Notes under the pieces: model-generated
What the model saw: the letters and a program-made list of their open reading frames with translations, nothing else
Databases searched by the model: none
What the model was told of the DNA's origin: nothing
Assembly (NCBI RefSeq): GCF_014356525.2
Contig: NC_052511.1
Coordinates: 50,669,607-50,733,606 of the forward strand
Length of the DNA stretch: 64,000 nucleotides
Origin: Nilaparvata lugens
Lineage: Eukaryota > Arthropoda > Insecta > Hemiptera > Delphacidae
Direction: 5' to 3'
Made by a program: the position numbers and the translations under genes
Shown here: positions 20,913-31,148 of the stretch, in pieces
Position numbering within the stretch: the first letter of the stretch is position 1
Layout of the letters: each line of letters opens with the position of its first letter

Positions 20913-21232
20913 AGGTAAGATTCTTCCCGCTAGGTCGCGCGCTTGTCGGTTCAGCCATTTTGCAGTCATCCAAACCAGCTGTTGGCGTGTATTTTGAATG
21001 CGAATTTTTTGTTTTATCTGTATTTTTTCTGATTCTTGAATGAATAAAAATGGGAACTTTGGCTGAGAATTTTCAACTTCAATTGGATTATTAATTTTTA
21101 AATGAATTAAGGTTGTTATTAATAACAGCATCACACACACAAACATTTGATGGACTTCAGCCATCATTTTATTCATAATTACACACTTTTCATATTCAAT
21201 GGTAACTGTAGGAAAAATTTAATGTGAAATAC

Positions 21233-21334
21233 GTGCGCAAAGTTCCTCTGCTGCATTCAAGAAGGCATTCCGCCCTCGCCTACGGCTCGGGCGTAAACGT
21301 TTCTTTCGGTGCAGCAAACTGTCACTTTGCGCAC
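21233..21334. repeat. ~100 bp foldback with GC-rich centre
   Basis: GTGCGCAAAGT at the left faces ACTTTGCGCAC at the right, CTGCTGCA faces TGCAGCA, and the centre CGCCTACGGCTCGGGCG is GC-rich. It resembles the hairpin at 17590-17700 in design. Confidence 0.65.
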
Positions 21335-21416
21335 TAGTTGCACAAATAACTATTCTCACATTCTAATATTCTCAAGTTCTTCCTGCAATGTATTCATTTC
21401 TCATAATTCTTATAAT

Positions 21417-21459
21417 TATAATTATTATTATTATTATTATATTATTATTATTATTATTA

Positions 21460-21508
<49 letters not shown>

Positions 21509-21510
21509 TC
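21417..21510. repeat. (ATT)n microsatellite
   Basis: About 90 bases of ATT/TTA units with two ATATT interruptions. Confidence 0.95.
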
Positions 21511-21739
21511 GTGTCGTGACAAATTGATCCAAAAAGACTACATATATATTTTCTTATTTATATTCAAAAGTAGCCCTAAAGATCAAAAATCAACTTCAAT
21601 ACTATTGCAATTATTGAATCAATGAAATACCACTAGATTTTGTTAACGGGAATATAACTGGGAATTCAAATAGAATTATACAGGAATGGATTGACAGAAG
21701 CAGCTACTTTAAATTAATCTAATGAATAAGAGTTTGAGA

Positions 21740-21995
21740 TACATTCCTGTATGTCTAAAGTTTAGGATGTTGAGGATATGATTCAATATTTTGCTCTTGT
21801 TTTGTATTCTTTCTTTTCTTTAATACTATTGTGATTTTATTTTGTATCATGTAATTACAATTGATTCACACCTGCACTCAGGATCTCCTTTGCAGGTTGT
21901 TATTGAACTTTATTGTTGATAATAATAAAATAGTGTATGTAAATTATGTATCTATTTTGAAGAGACAATAAAGCAATTTCATTTCATTTCAAAAG
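21740..21995 (+). mobile_element. Possible retroelement 3' end with (ATTTC)n tail
   Basis: An AATAAAGCA signal at about 21968 is followed by ATTTCATTTCATTTC. This arrangement is typical of a non-LTR 3' end, but no coding part is attached. Confidence 0.4.
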
Positions 21996-22411
21996 AAGAA
22001 AGACAATTAGATGGCGAATCAACCTAACATATTCCAGCAATATAGCCTATTATTTCAAGAATATATATGTCGCCATTATTGCTCTACTAACTCATCCATC
22101 CCACACCAACCAATCCTAAGGCTATGTACACATGGTAGCGTCGCACCGCGCGGTTTGAGACGCGCGTCCGACCGCGCGGTGCGATATACAATGGAGATAA
22201 TGGCAGCGTCCACATGCACCACTCACTCATATCTGGACGCGCCGCGCACTGCGCCGCCCAGACTTTCAACCTGAACCGCGCGGCGACAGCGCAGTTCCCA
22301 GTACACTACAGTCAGTTGGACTGTACACATGAGAGCAGTCGGACGCGAGTTTTGATCTAGTTCACTTGTTTTGTGTAGTGATTTTACAGCAACTCTGTTC
22401 AGTGTGCAGCC

Positions 22412-22519
22412 ATGGAAATGAACAATTTTGACACAGAATTGTTTATAGAAGAAGTAAAAAGTCGACGTGTCATATGGGATATGGCGAGTCCTGATTACAA
22501 GAACAGAACAAGAACTTGA
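22412..22519 (+). pseudogene. N-terminal fragment of a PIF/Harbinger MADF (Myb/SANT-like) protein
   Basis: Thirty-five codons from ATG to TGA. The part NFDTELFIEEVKSRRVIWDM and then SPDYKNRTRT fits the start of a MADF domain (hydrophobic-I-x-x-V-x-x-R-x-x-(I/L)W-D...P-x-Y-K-N-R). PIF/Harbinger elements often encode such a DNA-binding partner beside the transposase; it helps bring the transposase to the nucleus and element ends. The domain's later helices are missing and the stop falls at the deletion junction. Confidence 0.65.
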
Positions 22520-22630
22520 TGCCAAGTCGTCTTTTACGATCTCCAACAACTCGTCAAAAGATGAAATCGACATTTGCAAATAGTTAAAAAATTTGGGTTC
22601 GTATTTCCTCAAGTTAGGGTAAAGAGTCAC
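22517..22630 (-). pseudogene. N-terminal fragment of a PIF/Harbinger (HARBI1-like) transposase
   Basis: The minus-strand frame begins with an ATG and reads LYPNLRK, then FFNYLQMSISSFDELLEIV. The FFNYxRMSxxxFDELL signature precedes the DDE nuclease domain in Harbinger transposases. All catalytic residues are beyond the deletion, so this cannot be active. The open frame continues past the junction to 22223 but loses resemblance. It converges on the MADF fragment. Confidence 0.7.
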
Positions 22631-22873
22631 AAAAGCACCATGCGTGGATCCTCTGATCTATTGGTCAAAATAGGGTGAACGCAAAAGTTTCTTTGCCTTC
22701 GTTTTCTCGCTTTATATCTACGATACACAAGCCACATACATGTTACCTATTCAACTTCCATTGCTAAACTGGAGGTGGACGCCGCGTATGAAACGCTCGC
22801 ATGTGTACAACTGCAGAATTTTGGACGCGCGTCGCACCGCGCGGTGCGACGCTACCATGTGTACATAGCCTAA

Positions 22874-23513
22874 CGATTCCCTCCCTTTTGAGTGCTCTAT
22901 GTTCTCTCTTATCGTTTTCTCCTTCCATTATCCAACATCTTAGCTTTGTCTCTCTTCCTCTACCTACACTTCTCTCATCTATCCTTATACTTCTATTATC
23001 CATCCTTTTCTTCTTCTACTCTATAACATCACCTTTTACTTAATAATATCTTATGTATCTTGTTATGTCTACACATTCCTTCATCTATTTCTTTCTATGG
23101 CAATGCCAAGTCAAGTTCTGTTTCTTGTAACGTATGAATATGATCTTCTTTATTTCAATAAAACATGTAGGTCTAATAATACATTTCAAATGTGTGTGAG
23201 TTTATCTCATATTATTGTTATTGTTACCTGATTGTGTGGAAAATTTATTGAAGTTTGAATGTTTAATAATTTGTTGGAGAAAATTATACTTTAAAGTATA
23301 GTTCAATAATTTATTGAAGGAATTTGGACTTCAATGTGATGTTTTTAACTTGACGAAGTCTATTGCATGTTTGTACAATGTGTAATGGCTAATAACAATT
23401 TTCATTCTTATACTAAAGTGTAGCCTTCATCTCTTTCGACTTCACATAACAAAACTGGATTAACAGCATTCAATTGAGATATTCGTTCGATAATAAGTAT
23501 TCTTTACTTACAC
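22874..23513. other. No gene seen
   Basis: A pyrimidine-rich part (22880-23000), then AT-rich sequence with AATAAAACATG near 23157 that could be a polyadenylation signal of an old insertion. Confidence 0.35.
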
Positions 23514-23745
23514 CTTTAATCATATTTTGAGATGAATAATCCAAGAGTCACAGAGTGTATGATAGTGCCTTATTTTTCCAAAATTTACACATTTTTGCAT
23601 CAACATGTTTTATAATCAATTTTGTTACCAATATTTCGAGATGAGTAATCCAAGAGTCACAGAGTGACTTTTTTTCATAATTTTTATATTTTCGCATCAT
23701 CAACATGATCTATAATTAATCAATTGCATTACTATCATTAATCAC
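23514..23745. repeat. ~115 bp imperfect tandem duplication
   Basis: GAGATGAATAATCCAAGAGT at 23529 recurs as GAGATGAGTAATCCAAGAGT at 23639. CACAGAGTG and a later CATCAACATG block are repeated as well. Confidence 0.75.
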
Positions 23746-24057
23746 GGTTTCTCAATGTAGCTTGTTTTGACTCAATAAACAATTTCTCCATACTATCTCC
23801 TCTCTCTCACACTCTACTTCACTTACTCTTCAACATCTTATAGTCTATTATGTTGTACCCAATGCTTTAGTTTCCTCAATTTCTTTCCCACGGAAACAGA
23901 GAGTCATTACCCGCCAGAGAGAGAGAGAGAGAAAACTATGTTGAAGAATTCCAACACAAGAAGCACAACTCTCCGCTGAAAGCAGAGTGACAACTCCACT
24001 ATTTATATAAAATAAATGGCATCCTTTTTCTTATGACACTCGAGATGAGGGCTCATC

Positions 24058-24168
24058 ACGGTCATGAAGTGAACATTGTCATGAAGTGATCTTTCTCACA
24101 AAGTGAACATTGTCATGAAGTGATCATTCTCATGAAATGAACATTGTCATGAACTGAACATTGTCATG
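24058..24168. repeat. ~18 bp minisatellite (GTCATGAAGTGAACATT)
   Basis: Six imperfect CATGAAGTGA(A/T)C(A/T)TT-type units in a row. Confidence 0.85.
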
Positions 24169-24448
24169 TCTTGAATCTCCGGAGACATCTTAGCGGAACC
24201 TATTTTGCAGCGAAATGGGGAAATATCTTTGAAAAGTTGTGTGTTGTGACAGGTTCCTCTAGTCTCGTGAGAAAAGTTGATGTTCGGTAGTTTCCGGTGC
24301 AGATCTTCACGGAAGTTAGTTTTTAGGAAAAGTCGAAGGAATTGGAACACATTTTCTCTTAAAAGGGTGAACAGTCTTTAGTTGGGGAATACTGGTCGTT
24401 CCACGCAATAAACTATAACAAGATTATAAATAAAAATAGAAATCTTAA

Positions 24449-24597
24449 GGCCGTTTGCACAGTGACAGTTTAAACTAAATTTCATTTTAAACTGGATTAA
24501 ATCCGTATCAAGTCTCGTTTGTTATAATGTGTTTCATTTTGAGTTTAAGCCACCACCTGATTGAGTTCAGTTTAAGCTTTGACTATGCAAACGGCCC
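24449..24597. mobile_element. Harbinger-type MITE (GGGCCGTTTGCACAGT ends), 149 bp
   Basis: Ends GGCCGTTTGCACAGTGACAG and TTTGACTATGCAAACGGCCC, flanked by TAA on both sides (24446-24448 and 24598-24600). A second copy lies at 34490-34637 and a ~1 kb relative at 44868-45866. Non-coding. Confidence 0.85.
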
Positions 24598-24616
24598 TAA
24601 GTAACCTTTTAAAATC

Positions 24617-24700
24617 TGGTGTGGCGCACTCACACAACTTTCCATGCCGTTATGAGAATTGATCACCTGACGCTAGTGTTCTCGCTCATCTCTAGTCTAC
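24617..24700 (-). mobile_element. Repeat R, left part of the copy split by the LTR element
   Basis: TCTGGTGTGGCGCACTCACA begins the reverse-oriented R copy, which resumes at 33784. CTAC at 24697-24700 is the target site duplicated by the LTR retrotransposon. Confidence 0.85.
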
Positions 24701-27230
24701 TGTGGAGCTCTTCCTGGGGGAGTCACTCTCACCTCCAAGGATAGGACAACACACGTAGGGTGATGTAATGCTGTATTTAAATGCCTCACGTTGGGCCGGC
24801 AAATCATGTGGTGCGTTTTTTAACGGCTTCACACATGTAGAGTGAATCTTGTACTGAGTCAATGGTGTAGCGGTTATAAATTTTGTAATTGCGTGCGTGG
24901 ACGCGGAATGTACACCAGACTGATTGATTCACTACAAGATTCAATACAATTGTCGGAATCGCGGGAGGCCTAAACGCTCGCTCACCCTTGATTCTTCTAA
25001 TGACAGATTGTATAAAGCTGAAATTTTTATAAGCAGTGTAGCGATCGCTAAACACTGAATACGGATACCTTAAAATTATTACCTGTGAAGAATGAGCATA
25101 CAAAATCATACAGGTCGAGCAAAAATCCCGATGTAGATAATTTACGGGACTGCGTCTCTAATAAGTTCTGAAGGATTAAAATACGGTATTTGGACCAAAT
25201 ATCGTTCAGAATATATTTCGAGAACAGAGTCTTGTCGGGTTTTAAGCTCTATTGTAGGAATTTATATGATCTATGGCTGCCACTGCTGTACAATCGATGT
25301 GTTCGCTCCAAAGTCGAGGTAGGTAACAGATAAAAGCTGATATATGAGCAGGTAAGGACAAAGAATAAATATCTCGATCTGACCCCACTCGCTACATCCA
25401 CTTAGACCTGTTCCAGTATCCAGCTTAATTCAATTATTCCAATGATCGTATTCGATCGGTTCTTGATGATATAGAACGTATCAGATACAATAATTGACAG
25501 GCTTAAGAAATAATCGAACTCAGAAAGCGAATTAACAAAACTGAAATATATTATAATAAAATATGTAATCATACAGTGCAGGTTCAGAATTTGATTTACA
25601 AGTTGATAATAATTTAGCATTAACAGAATAGTTAAAAATTTTCTTGTGCTTGCATGATACCATGCGTGATTCAACAGAATTTTACAATTGATAAAAATCG
25701 AACAGTTTTGAAAAAATAGTGAAAAAATGAATTATAAAATATTTTTAAAAAATGCTCGGGGTCGTGGTTCAGGCAGCGGAGGATAGTTAATCAACTACAA
25801 ATTCTTATAAATTAAATATGAATAAATTTTAGGCTCTTAATAACTAAAAGCGCTTGTCGGCGTGGCCAATAGTTTAACGAAGAAAAAATTTATGTTTCTG
25901 CACTGAAATATTTTTCGAAGCGTAGATTGGGGCCCCTTTTTAAAACTTATAACTCACGTGAATTTCCTTGGCGGTCGTGGTTTTCTTCTTTAGATCAAAA
26001 ATTGTTTGATCGGCGGCAATCCAGACTTCGGTTTCAGCACGTGGGGAATTTTGATTTAATATTTCCTTCACCAAATTAATTAAGGGATAATTTACTTTAA
26101 ACTTTTAATTTATCGATTGATGAAAACAGAAATTTACAAATAACAAATACATTGGCCTAAAATATCGGCTCACAAATAGAACATTTAAAATCGAACAAGA
26201 AATTTTCACAAATAGGTCTTGGTAACTATAAAAAGAGATCTGCACGGTGAGGATTTCAAAAGGGAAGTGCTGTCTTTTCTCTAAGCTTCTTGGCTAGACC
26301 TTGCTTCTCAGAATCTCGATGTAATAATTTGCATAAAAATTTGCCATTGGTAGAAGCTTGTGACGTAAACATGACGTCAGTGGCAAGCAGTAGAATACAA
26401 TTCCTTTAATTACAATAATAATTCAATTTATGTAATTCTTAAAACTGCTTAATCTTATAGACATAGTTCCTCTCATACAATGTACATGTGCTAGTGTAAC
26501 TGATAAGGCAGGGTTGTTGTCTGATAATAGATTAACATGTGTTGCTTTCAAACGATCACCTTCTTGGTGCTATTTCTATGCACTATGATTGGCTTGGGCT
26601 TGCCAAAGAGATTTAATTACCATGTGGTTCAGTTGAATTAAATCATTAATAAATTAATATTCTTGTACAATTTTTATTAGGTTTGAGACTGTTATAATTA
26701 ATTTCTGCCGTTTTATCAATAATATAATTTCATGCTATGACCTATTTAGTTACAATAAGACCTGACATATAATATAATTTCTTAAATAATAAATAATTTC
26801 AACGATAATACATACATTTTATTTTTTTTTTTATTTGAAATTCTTGGTCCTTTATTGATAGTTCTAATTTTTAGAGATGGTATTATATCTTACGTGAAGC
26901 CAGCATGACATTTGACAATACTTTGAATTAGTCAGCTGCGTTCGAACTGTTTTAAAAACATCTGATCGATAGTAAACAAAGTGTAACCTCAAAATCAGTG
27001 AGCGATTCATAAACAATTTGTGCTTTATTTGCAAAATAATTATAATTTTATTGAATAATTTTCCTAGAAAAATATTCAGTACAGAACGGTACTCTTATCA
27101 AATATACAGTTATTGATAAGTAAGCTTTATCGCTCGGTCGCTAACTATTCCTTTAGCAAATTCTTTCATTTTAAAAGGTAATCACAATTTTTCTCTCTTT
27201 TCATGAGGTCTATTTGAAAGATTCATCACA
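24701..27230 (-). repeat. 3' LTR (2,530 bp) of the LTR retrotransposon
   Basis: It matches the other LTR almost perfectly. By eye I find about five substitutions and five one-base indels (for example near 25151, 25216, 25890, 26003-26025). The part at 24701-24805 contains a degenerate primer-binding-site-like CCTCACGTTGGGCCGGCA, meaning former leader sequence now sits in the LTR. A 101-codon open frame (24804-25109, minus) exists identically in the other LTR and is probably incidental. Confidence 0.92.
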
Positions 27231-28621
27231 CAAAAGCCCCCAGGATATTTTAAATAGGTAATTGGGAGACGAGTCGAAACAATGACTATTTGGAAAATCC
27301 GATATTGTGATGAATACACTATTTCATCTCCTTACTTCTACGAAAACTCAACACTTAACACTAAAAACAATATATCGTGCACTTTTGGCTACGAGAGAAT
27401 AAATAATTGATTGTTCCTTCCATTGGATACAATCGAAATACAATAATTAATGAGGTCTCTTTGGATCCTTCATTAAAACAACTCCACAACTTCCATTCAC
27501 GGGTGGCTTATGAGCAGACCCATAACTATAACAAATATACAAGATTTCACATATTACTTCTTAAGATTTGAACAGTATTCGCAACAAATATAGACTTTCA
27601 TCATTTTTTCATAGTTATTACAGGTTTCGACTCTTTGTTCTGGCTTTTACATAAATTGGGTGAGAGTGTGATTTTACTTCGGTGACTTGACAATCGTCTA
27701 CCGTTTGACTCGAGCAATTTCTTATCTGCGCTTAGTACGTTGCGTACAAACAGGGTTACACTTGAAATGGCTTTCTTGATTTTTATCGATGCTGGTTACA
27801 AATATTAAGTCTTCAAGATTACATTTATCAATTTGAATTTCAATTCATGATCTTTTGATGCAACAGTAATAAATTTCACATTTAAAGGTAAGAATTTCAT
27901 TTTCTTTTTAGCTTTTTTTTAGTAATACATTTATATGACATAGAACATGCGTATTTCGTGCAAATTAACATAAATATATATTTTTGGTTGCGTTTTTTAC
28001 TTATAATTTCACATTAAATAATATGTTACATTAATTGAATAACGATATTGCTTGGATTCTATTAACATTGACTCTATGATTTCGTACACATTGGTTGGTG
28101 TGACGAAGAAAATTATCGAACAGGCTTTGGTTCTGAATAGATTCTTCTATTGATTCTGTATTTCAAGGTTGGATTTACACATTTTTTTCAAATAAACTTT
28201 GTTTATTTTCTTTCCTCCTACTCACTACTAATTTCATGTTATTTCTAATTTACAATTATTTTCCGTGGATACTATAATTCTTGTTTCTATTTTTTCAGTT
28301 GTGCAGATGATACTAGGCGATTGTTTCTGTGATGATTGTAGCATGAGGCAGATGTCTTGATCAGGTTGGTAAATTTTTAAAGTTGTTTTCAGTTTTTTAT
28401 TTTCTTCTGTTATTAGAGTTGATTTCGATTTCTTCATTTGAAGTGAATTTATAATATTTCCTTATTAGCTGAGATGCGGCGAAGTTAGGTTATGTTGTTG
28501 ATTAGGCAGCAGTAGAAAGATGCTAGTCTGCTAAGATATGATTCGATGTGTAGGCTGTGATTATGAAGTGTTTGATAATTTGTGTAATTTACAACGTAGA
28601 TTCCAGTTGATTAAAAGATTA
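27231..28621 (-). other. 3' internal non-coding region of the LTR element
   Basis: 1.4 kb between the ORF stop and the 3' LTR. No pol motifs were found in any frame. A minus-strand frame of 67 codons (28234-28437; KKSKSTLITEENKKLKTTLK...) is Lys-rich and unrecognised. Next to the LTR the minus strand reads CCTGGGGGCTTTTG, a weak candidate polypurine tract. Confidence 0.6.
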
Positions 28622-30316
28622 TTATTTCCTCAAGCCCCCATCTAAATTTGATTTCTGATTTATTTCAAAGTTTCCGTTCCAATTTGCAACTATCCGTTTT
28701 ATCAAACTTGGCTTAAAACGAATGTGCCGGTGGTGTAGATCATTTCCTACGAACTCATTTCCTCTTGGTCGGCCGGTAACATGCAGTTTGATCTTTTTAA
28801 ACCTGACATGCCGGTGGTGTCTGTGTGTCTTTCCAAATGATATTTTCCTTTTTTGCATGCCGGTGTACAGTCTACTTGATTTTAACCGGACATGGCTGCG
28901 GTGGTTGTAGGTTCTTCTTGATATGGTTTTTCTCCTATCATGCATGCTTGTAAAAGATTTGATGTACAATTTCAGCCTAACATGACGGCGATGTAGATAA
29001 ATTTCTCTTGAGACCATTTTTCTTTTCCGTGGAGCTGCTATTTTACTTGTGTGTTGTTTTGATTTAGAGGTTTTTATTTTCAGTTGTGATTTCAATTTGT
29101 TGTGGGTTTCTGTTTCATTTCTATTGTTTAGGTGACTATCTTCATGAGTACTGGGTTTATCTGTTGTAGATGCTGTCTTCGGTGGATGGACGGTGATGTG
29201 GGCGGTCGGCGGTCCGGGCTGCTCTTCAACATGGTCGGCAACGTCCTTGGACTCCTGGTGTCCGGCGCGCGGTTGTACGGCTGGCCCCTCTATGCCATGG
29301 ATGTCGTCCTCGGCTTGGCGGGCGATGTCGTCCGGCTCGTCTTGGCACTCTGCGGGCGGTAGTACGGGCTGTCCCTCCATGCAGTGGATGACGTCCTCGG
29401 CTCGGCGGATGATGTTGACTGGTTCCTCTCGGCGTTCGGCGGGGTGCGGCGCGACTCCAGTCTCGACATTCTCGGTGGGTTGGTTTTCCATACATGTGTT
29501 ATGTTCGCTTGCTTGTTTGACTTTAACCACCTCTATGGTATCCTTCTCCACATGTATATGTTTCTTAATGCTGACTTCGACGCTGATTTTTCCCATATGC
29601 ATATCTTCAGATATCCTATCCAATCGGTTATTTGTTTCTAAAATTGATTTATCCAGACACTCAGCTAATTTTTTGATGGTATTATCGGTATCCTGGAATG
29701 CTCCGTCCATTCGCTGGCTCAATTTCTCCAAACCCTGTTCGTTTACCTTCTTTGCTTCTTGAACTTCCTTTTTTAATTCTTCCTTTGCCTGTTTGTTATC
29801 TTCCTTTAATTGTTTGTTGTCTTCCTTTAATTCTTCCTTTGTTTGGTCGCTTTTTTCATTTAAGTTGTTTATTGCTTCCTTTGTTTGTTTGCTGTCTTCC
29901 TTTATTTGGTCGTATTTTCCATTTAGATTTTTTATTTCTGCATTTGTTTTATTTATTGCTTCATTGGTTTTCCTTATTTCTTTCAGGATGAGGGTCCAGT
30001 CAACGGCGGGAGCGGGTGCATGGTTATCGGTTAGCCGCTGGTTTTTTATCCGAGCAACGGTGCGAGAAATGAGAGTTCCTGTTTCTGAGACGTCATCGAC
30101 TGAGTGCTCTTCTGATGTTTCATCCTCCGGCTCTTGGGCTACCAACGTATCCTCCACCAGAATGCAGCTCTCCTCCACCTGCGTCGAAGATAAATCATCC
30201 AGTACATTGGGATGGAAATCGGCGGATGCGGCGGCAGATGCGGATGGCGGCGAACAATCGGGTGAGATGTCTTCGGTGTCCGACAGACTTGGATTGACCT
30301 GGTCGTTTCCTGCCAT
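28622..30316 (-). CDS. Gag-like protein of the LTR element, 564 aa, coiled coil plus basic repeats
   Basis: Uninterrupted frame. I chose the ATG at 30316 (context AACTATGG, A at -3 and G at +4) over an upstream ATG at 30403 because the extra 29 residues are hydrophobic and unlike the rest. Layout: residues 1-100 are acidic and Ser-rich; 105-245 form a long Lys/Glu/Asn-rich coiled coil; 290-370 hold about three ~29-residue repeats (PAERREEP..., PAECQDEP..., ...GHQESKD); 430-540 are strongly basic with four repeats HRRHVRLK (442), HRSHVRLK (472), HHRHVRFK (500) and HHRHIRFK (528). There is no CCHC zinc knuckle, protease or RT motif. By position after the primer binding site it should be the structural protein, with the coiled coil for assembly and the basic repeats for RNA binding. 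That role is inference; I know no family with this repeat. Confidence 0.8.
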   Translation of the reverse strand: MAGNDQVNPSLSDTEDISPDCSPPSASAAASADFHPNVLDDLSSTQVEESCILVEDTLVAQEPEDETSEEHSVDDVSETGTLISRTVARIKNQRLTDNHAPAPAVDWTLILKEIRKTNEAINKTNAEIKNLNGKYDQIKEDSKQTKEAINNLNEKSDQTKEELKEDNKQLKEDNKQAKEELKKEVQEAKKVNEQGLEKLSQRMDGAFQDTDNTIKKLAECLDKSILETNNRLDRISEDMHMGKISVEVSIKKHIHVEKDTIEVVKVKQASEHNTCMENQPTENVETGVAPHPAERREEPVNIIRRAEDVIHCMEGQPVLPPAECQDEPDDIARQAEDDIHGIEGPAVQPRAGHQESKDVADHVEEQPGPPTAHITVHPPKTASTTDKPSTHEDSHLNNRNETETHNKLKSQLKIKTSKSKQHTSKIAAPRKRKMVSREIYLHRRHVRLKLYIKSFTSMHDRRKTISRRTYNHRSHVRLKSSRLYTGMQKRKISFGKTHRHHRHVRFKKIKLHVTGRPRGNEFVGNDLHHRHIRFKPSLIKRIVANWNGNFEINQKSNLDGGLRK

Positions 30317-31132
30317 AGTTTGCGGAAAAATAGCACAACGAAAGTGTGCAGTGAATAAACGTGAAAGTGTTGTGATATACAAAATAATTAATAAGAAATC
30401 CAATAGAAATTATGATAGCTTCGTAGTGAGTGAAATACAGAAAAAGTGGTTTAGCAATGTGTTCAGTGATAAAATGAGTCAAGTTAGCAATATCGTCAAC
30501 ATAAAAATGACAAGAACATACAGGATACACAGTGAACACTTATGCGGTAATACAGGTACGCCTCTTATAATTTATTATTACTATTATTATAAATATCTTA
30601 CTTTTATAATTTCTTGCCGCAATTCTATATATAGGCTAGTGTTCTTTGCAAAATTTTATATAAAAGGGGCAGTGTTTTGTTTGAAATATTCCGCAATATA
30701 TCCGTGATTTAATTTTACTTCCTCTTTATGCTTTAAAAACTTTTAAAAATGTAAATAACTTCAATCCTCTTTTCTGTAAATATTTATAAATTGTTTCAAT
30801 ATAGACCTAATATTCTTCAATAATATGACCTTTCTTATGGTATTTCTTAAACCTATGACTTATAGTATGACCAATTTTCGAATAACACAATAATAAAATT
30901 CTGAGTTCGATTCTTTCTCTAAAAATTCATCAATCGATAAAATTCTTTTCCGTTCAAAAATTGGGTATGGTACTTCTTGTTATTTTATATAACAGTGAAC
31001 AGTTAATATTAAAATTGAAGAAATTCACAACCATGAATTTTTCAAAAAATTTTCCCGTTGTCAGCGCTATAGTATACTGAGCAACTAAATAATCCTCGTA
31101 GTCGATTATCCACCTCTTCAATGCCTATCACT
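30317..31132 (-). other. Untranslated leader of the LTR element
   Basis: About 0.8 kb of AT-rich sequence between the primer binding site and the ORF start. Packaging and dimerisation signals would be expected here, but none can be identified by eye. The plus-strand frame across it (29793-30707) is antisense to the gag-like ORF. Confidence 0.5.
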
Positions 31133-31143
31133 GTTGGGCGCCA
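31133..31143 (-). promoter_or_regulatory. tRNA-Lys primer binding site
   Basis: The minus strand reads TGGCGCCCAAC, complementary to the CCA-tailed 3' end of animal tRNA-Lys (...GTTGGGCGCCA). It starts 5 bp after the LTR end, the usual place. The match stops after 11 bases (AGTG follows, where GTGG is expected), whereas the duplicated copy at 31231-31248 matches 18 bases. Confidence 0.8.
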
Positions 31144-31148
31144 AATCA

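Larger units (their letters stand above)
22120..22870. mobile_element. PIF/Harbinger deletion derivative with TAA target duplication
   Basis: 751 bp bounded by inverted repeats that start GGCTATGTACACATGGTAGC and match for at least 34 bases, then less well to ~48. TAA lies directly outside both ends (22117-22119 and 22871-22873), the target choice of the PIF/Harbinger superfamily. The ends are rich in CGCG, unlike the neighbourhood. Inside are the start of a MADF-like protein gene on the plus strand and the start of the transposase gene on the minus strand, joined at an internal deletion near 22518. Confidence 0.85.

Noticed and set aside
24804..25109. 101-codon minus-strand frame in the LTR, identical at 31357-31662, and the 90-codon frame at 25402-25674 / 31954-32226
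   Set aside because: Identity between the two copies only reflects the recent LTR duplication; no coding signature or known motif.
29793..30707. 304-codon plus-strand open frame, plus several smaller plus-strand frames over 28722-30297
   Set aside because: They lie antisense to the gag-like ORF and mirror its repetitive composition; no motif of their own.
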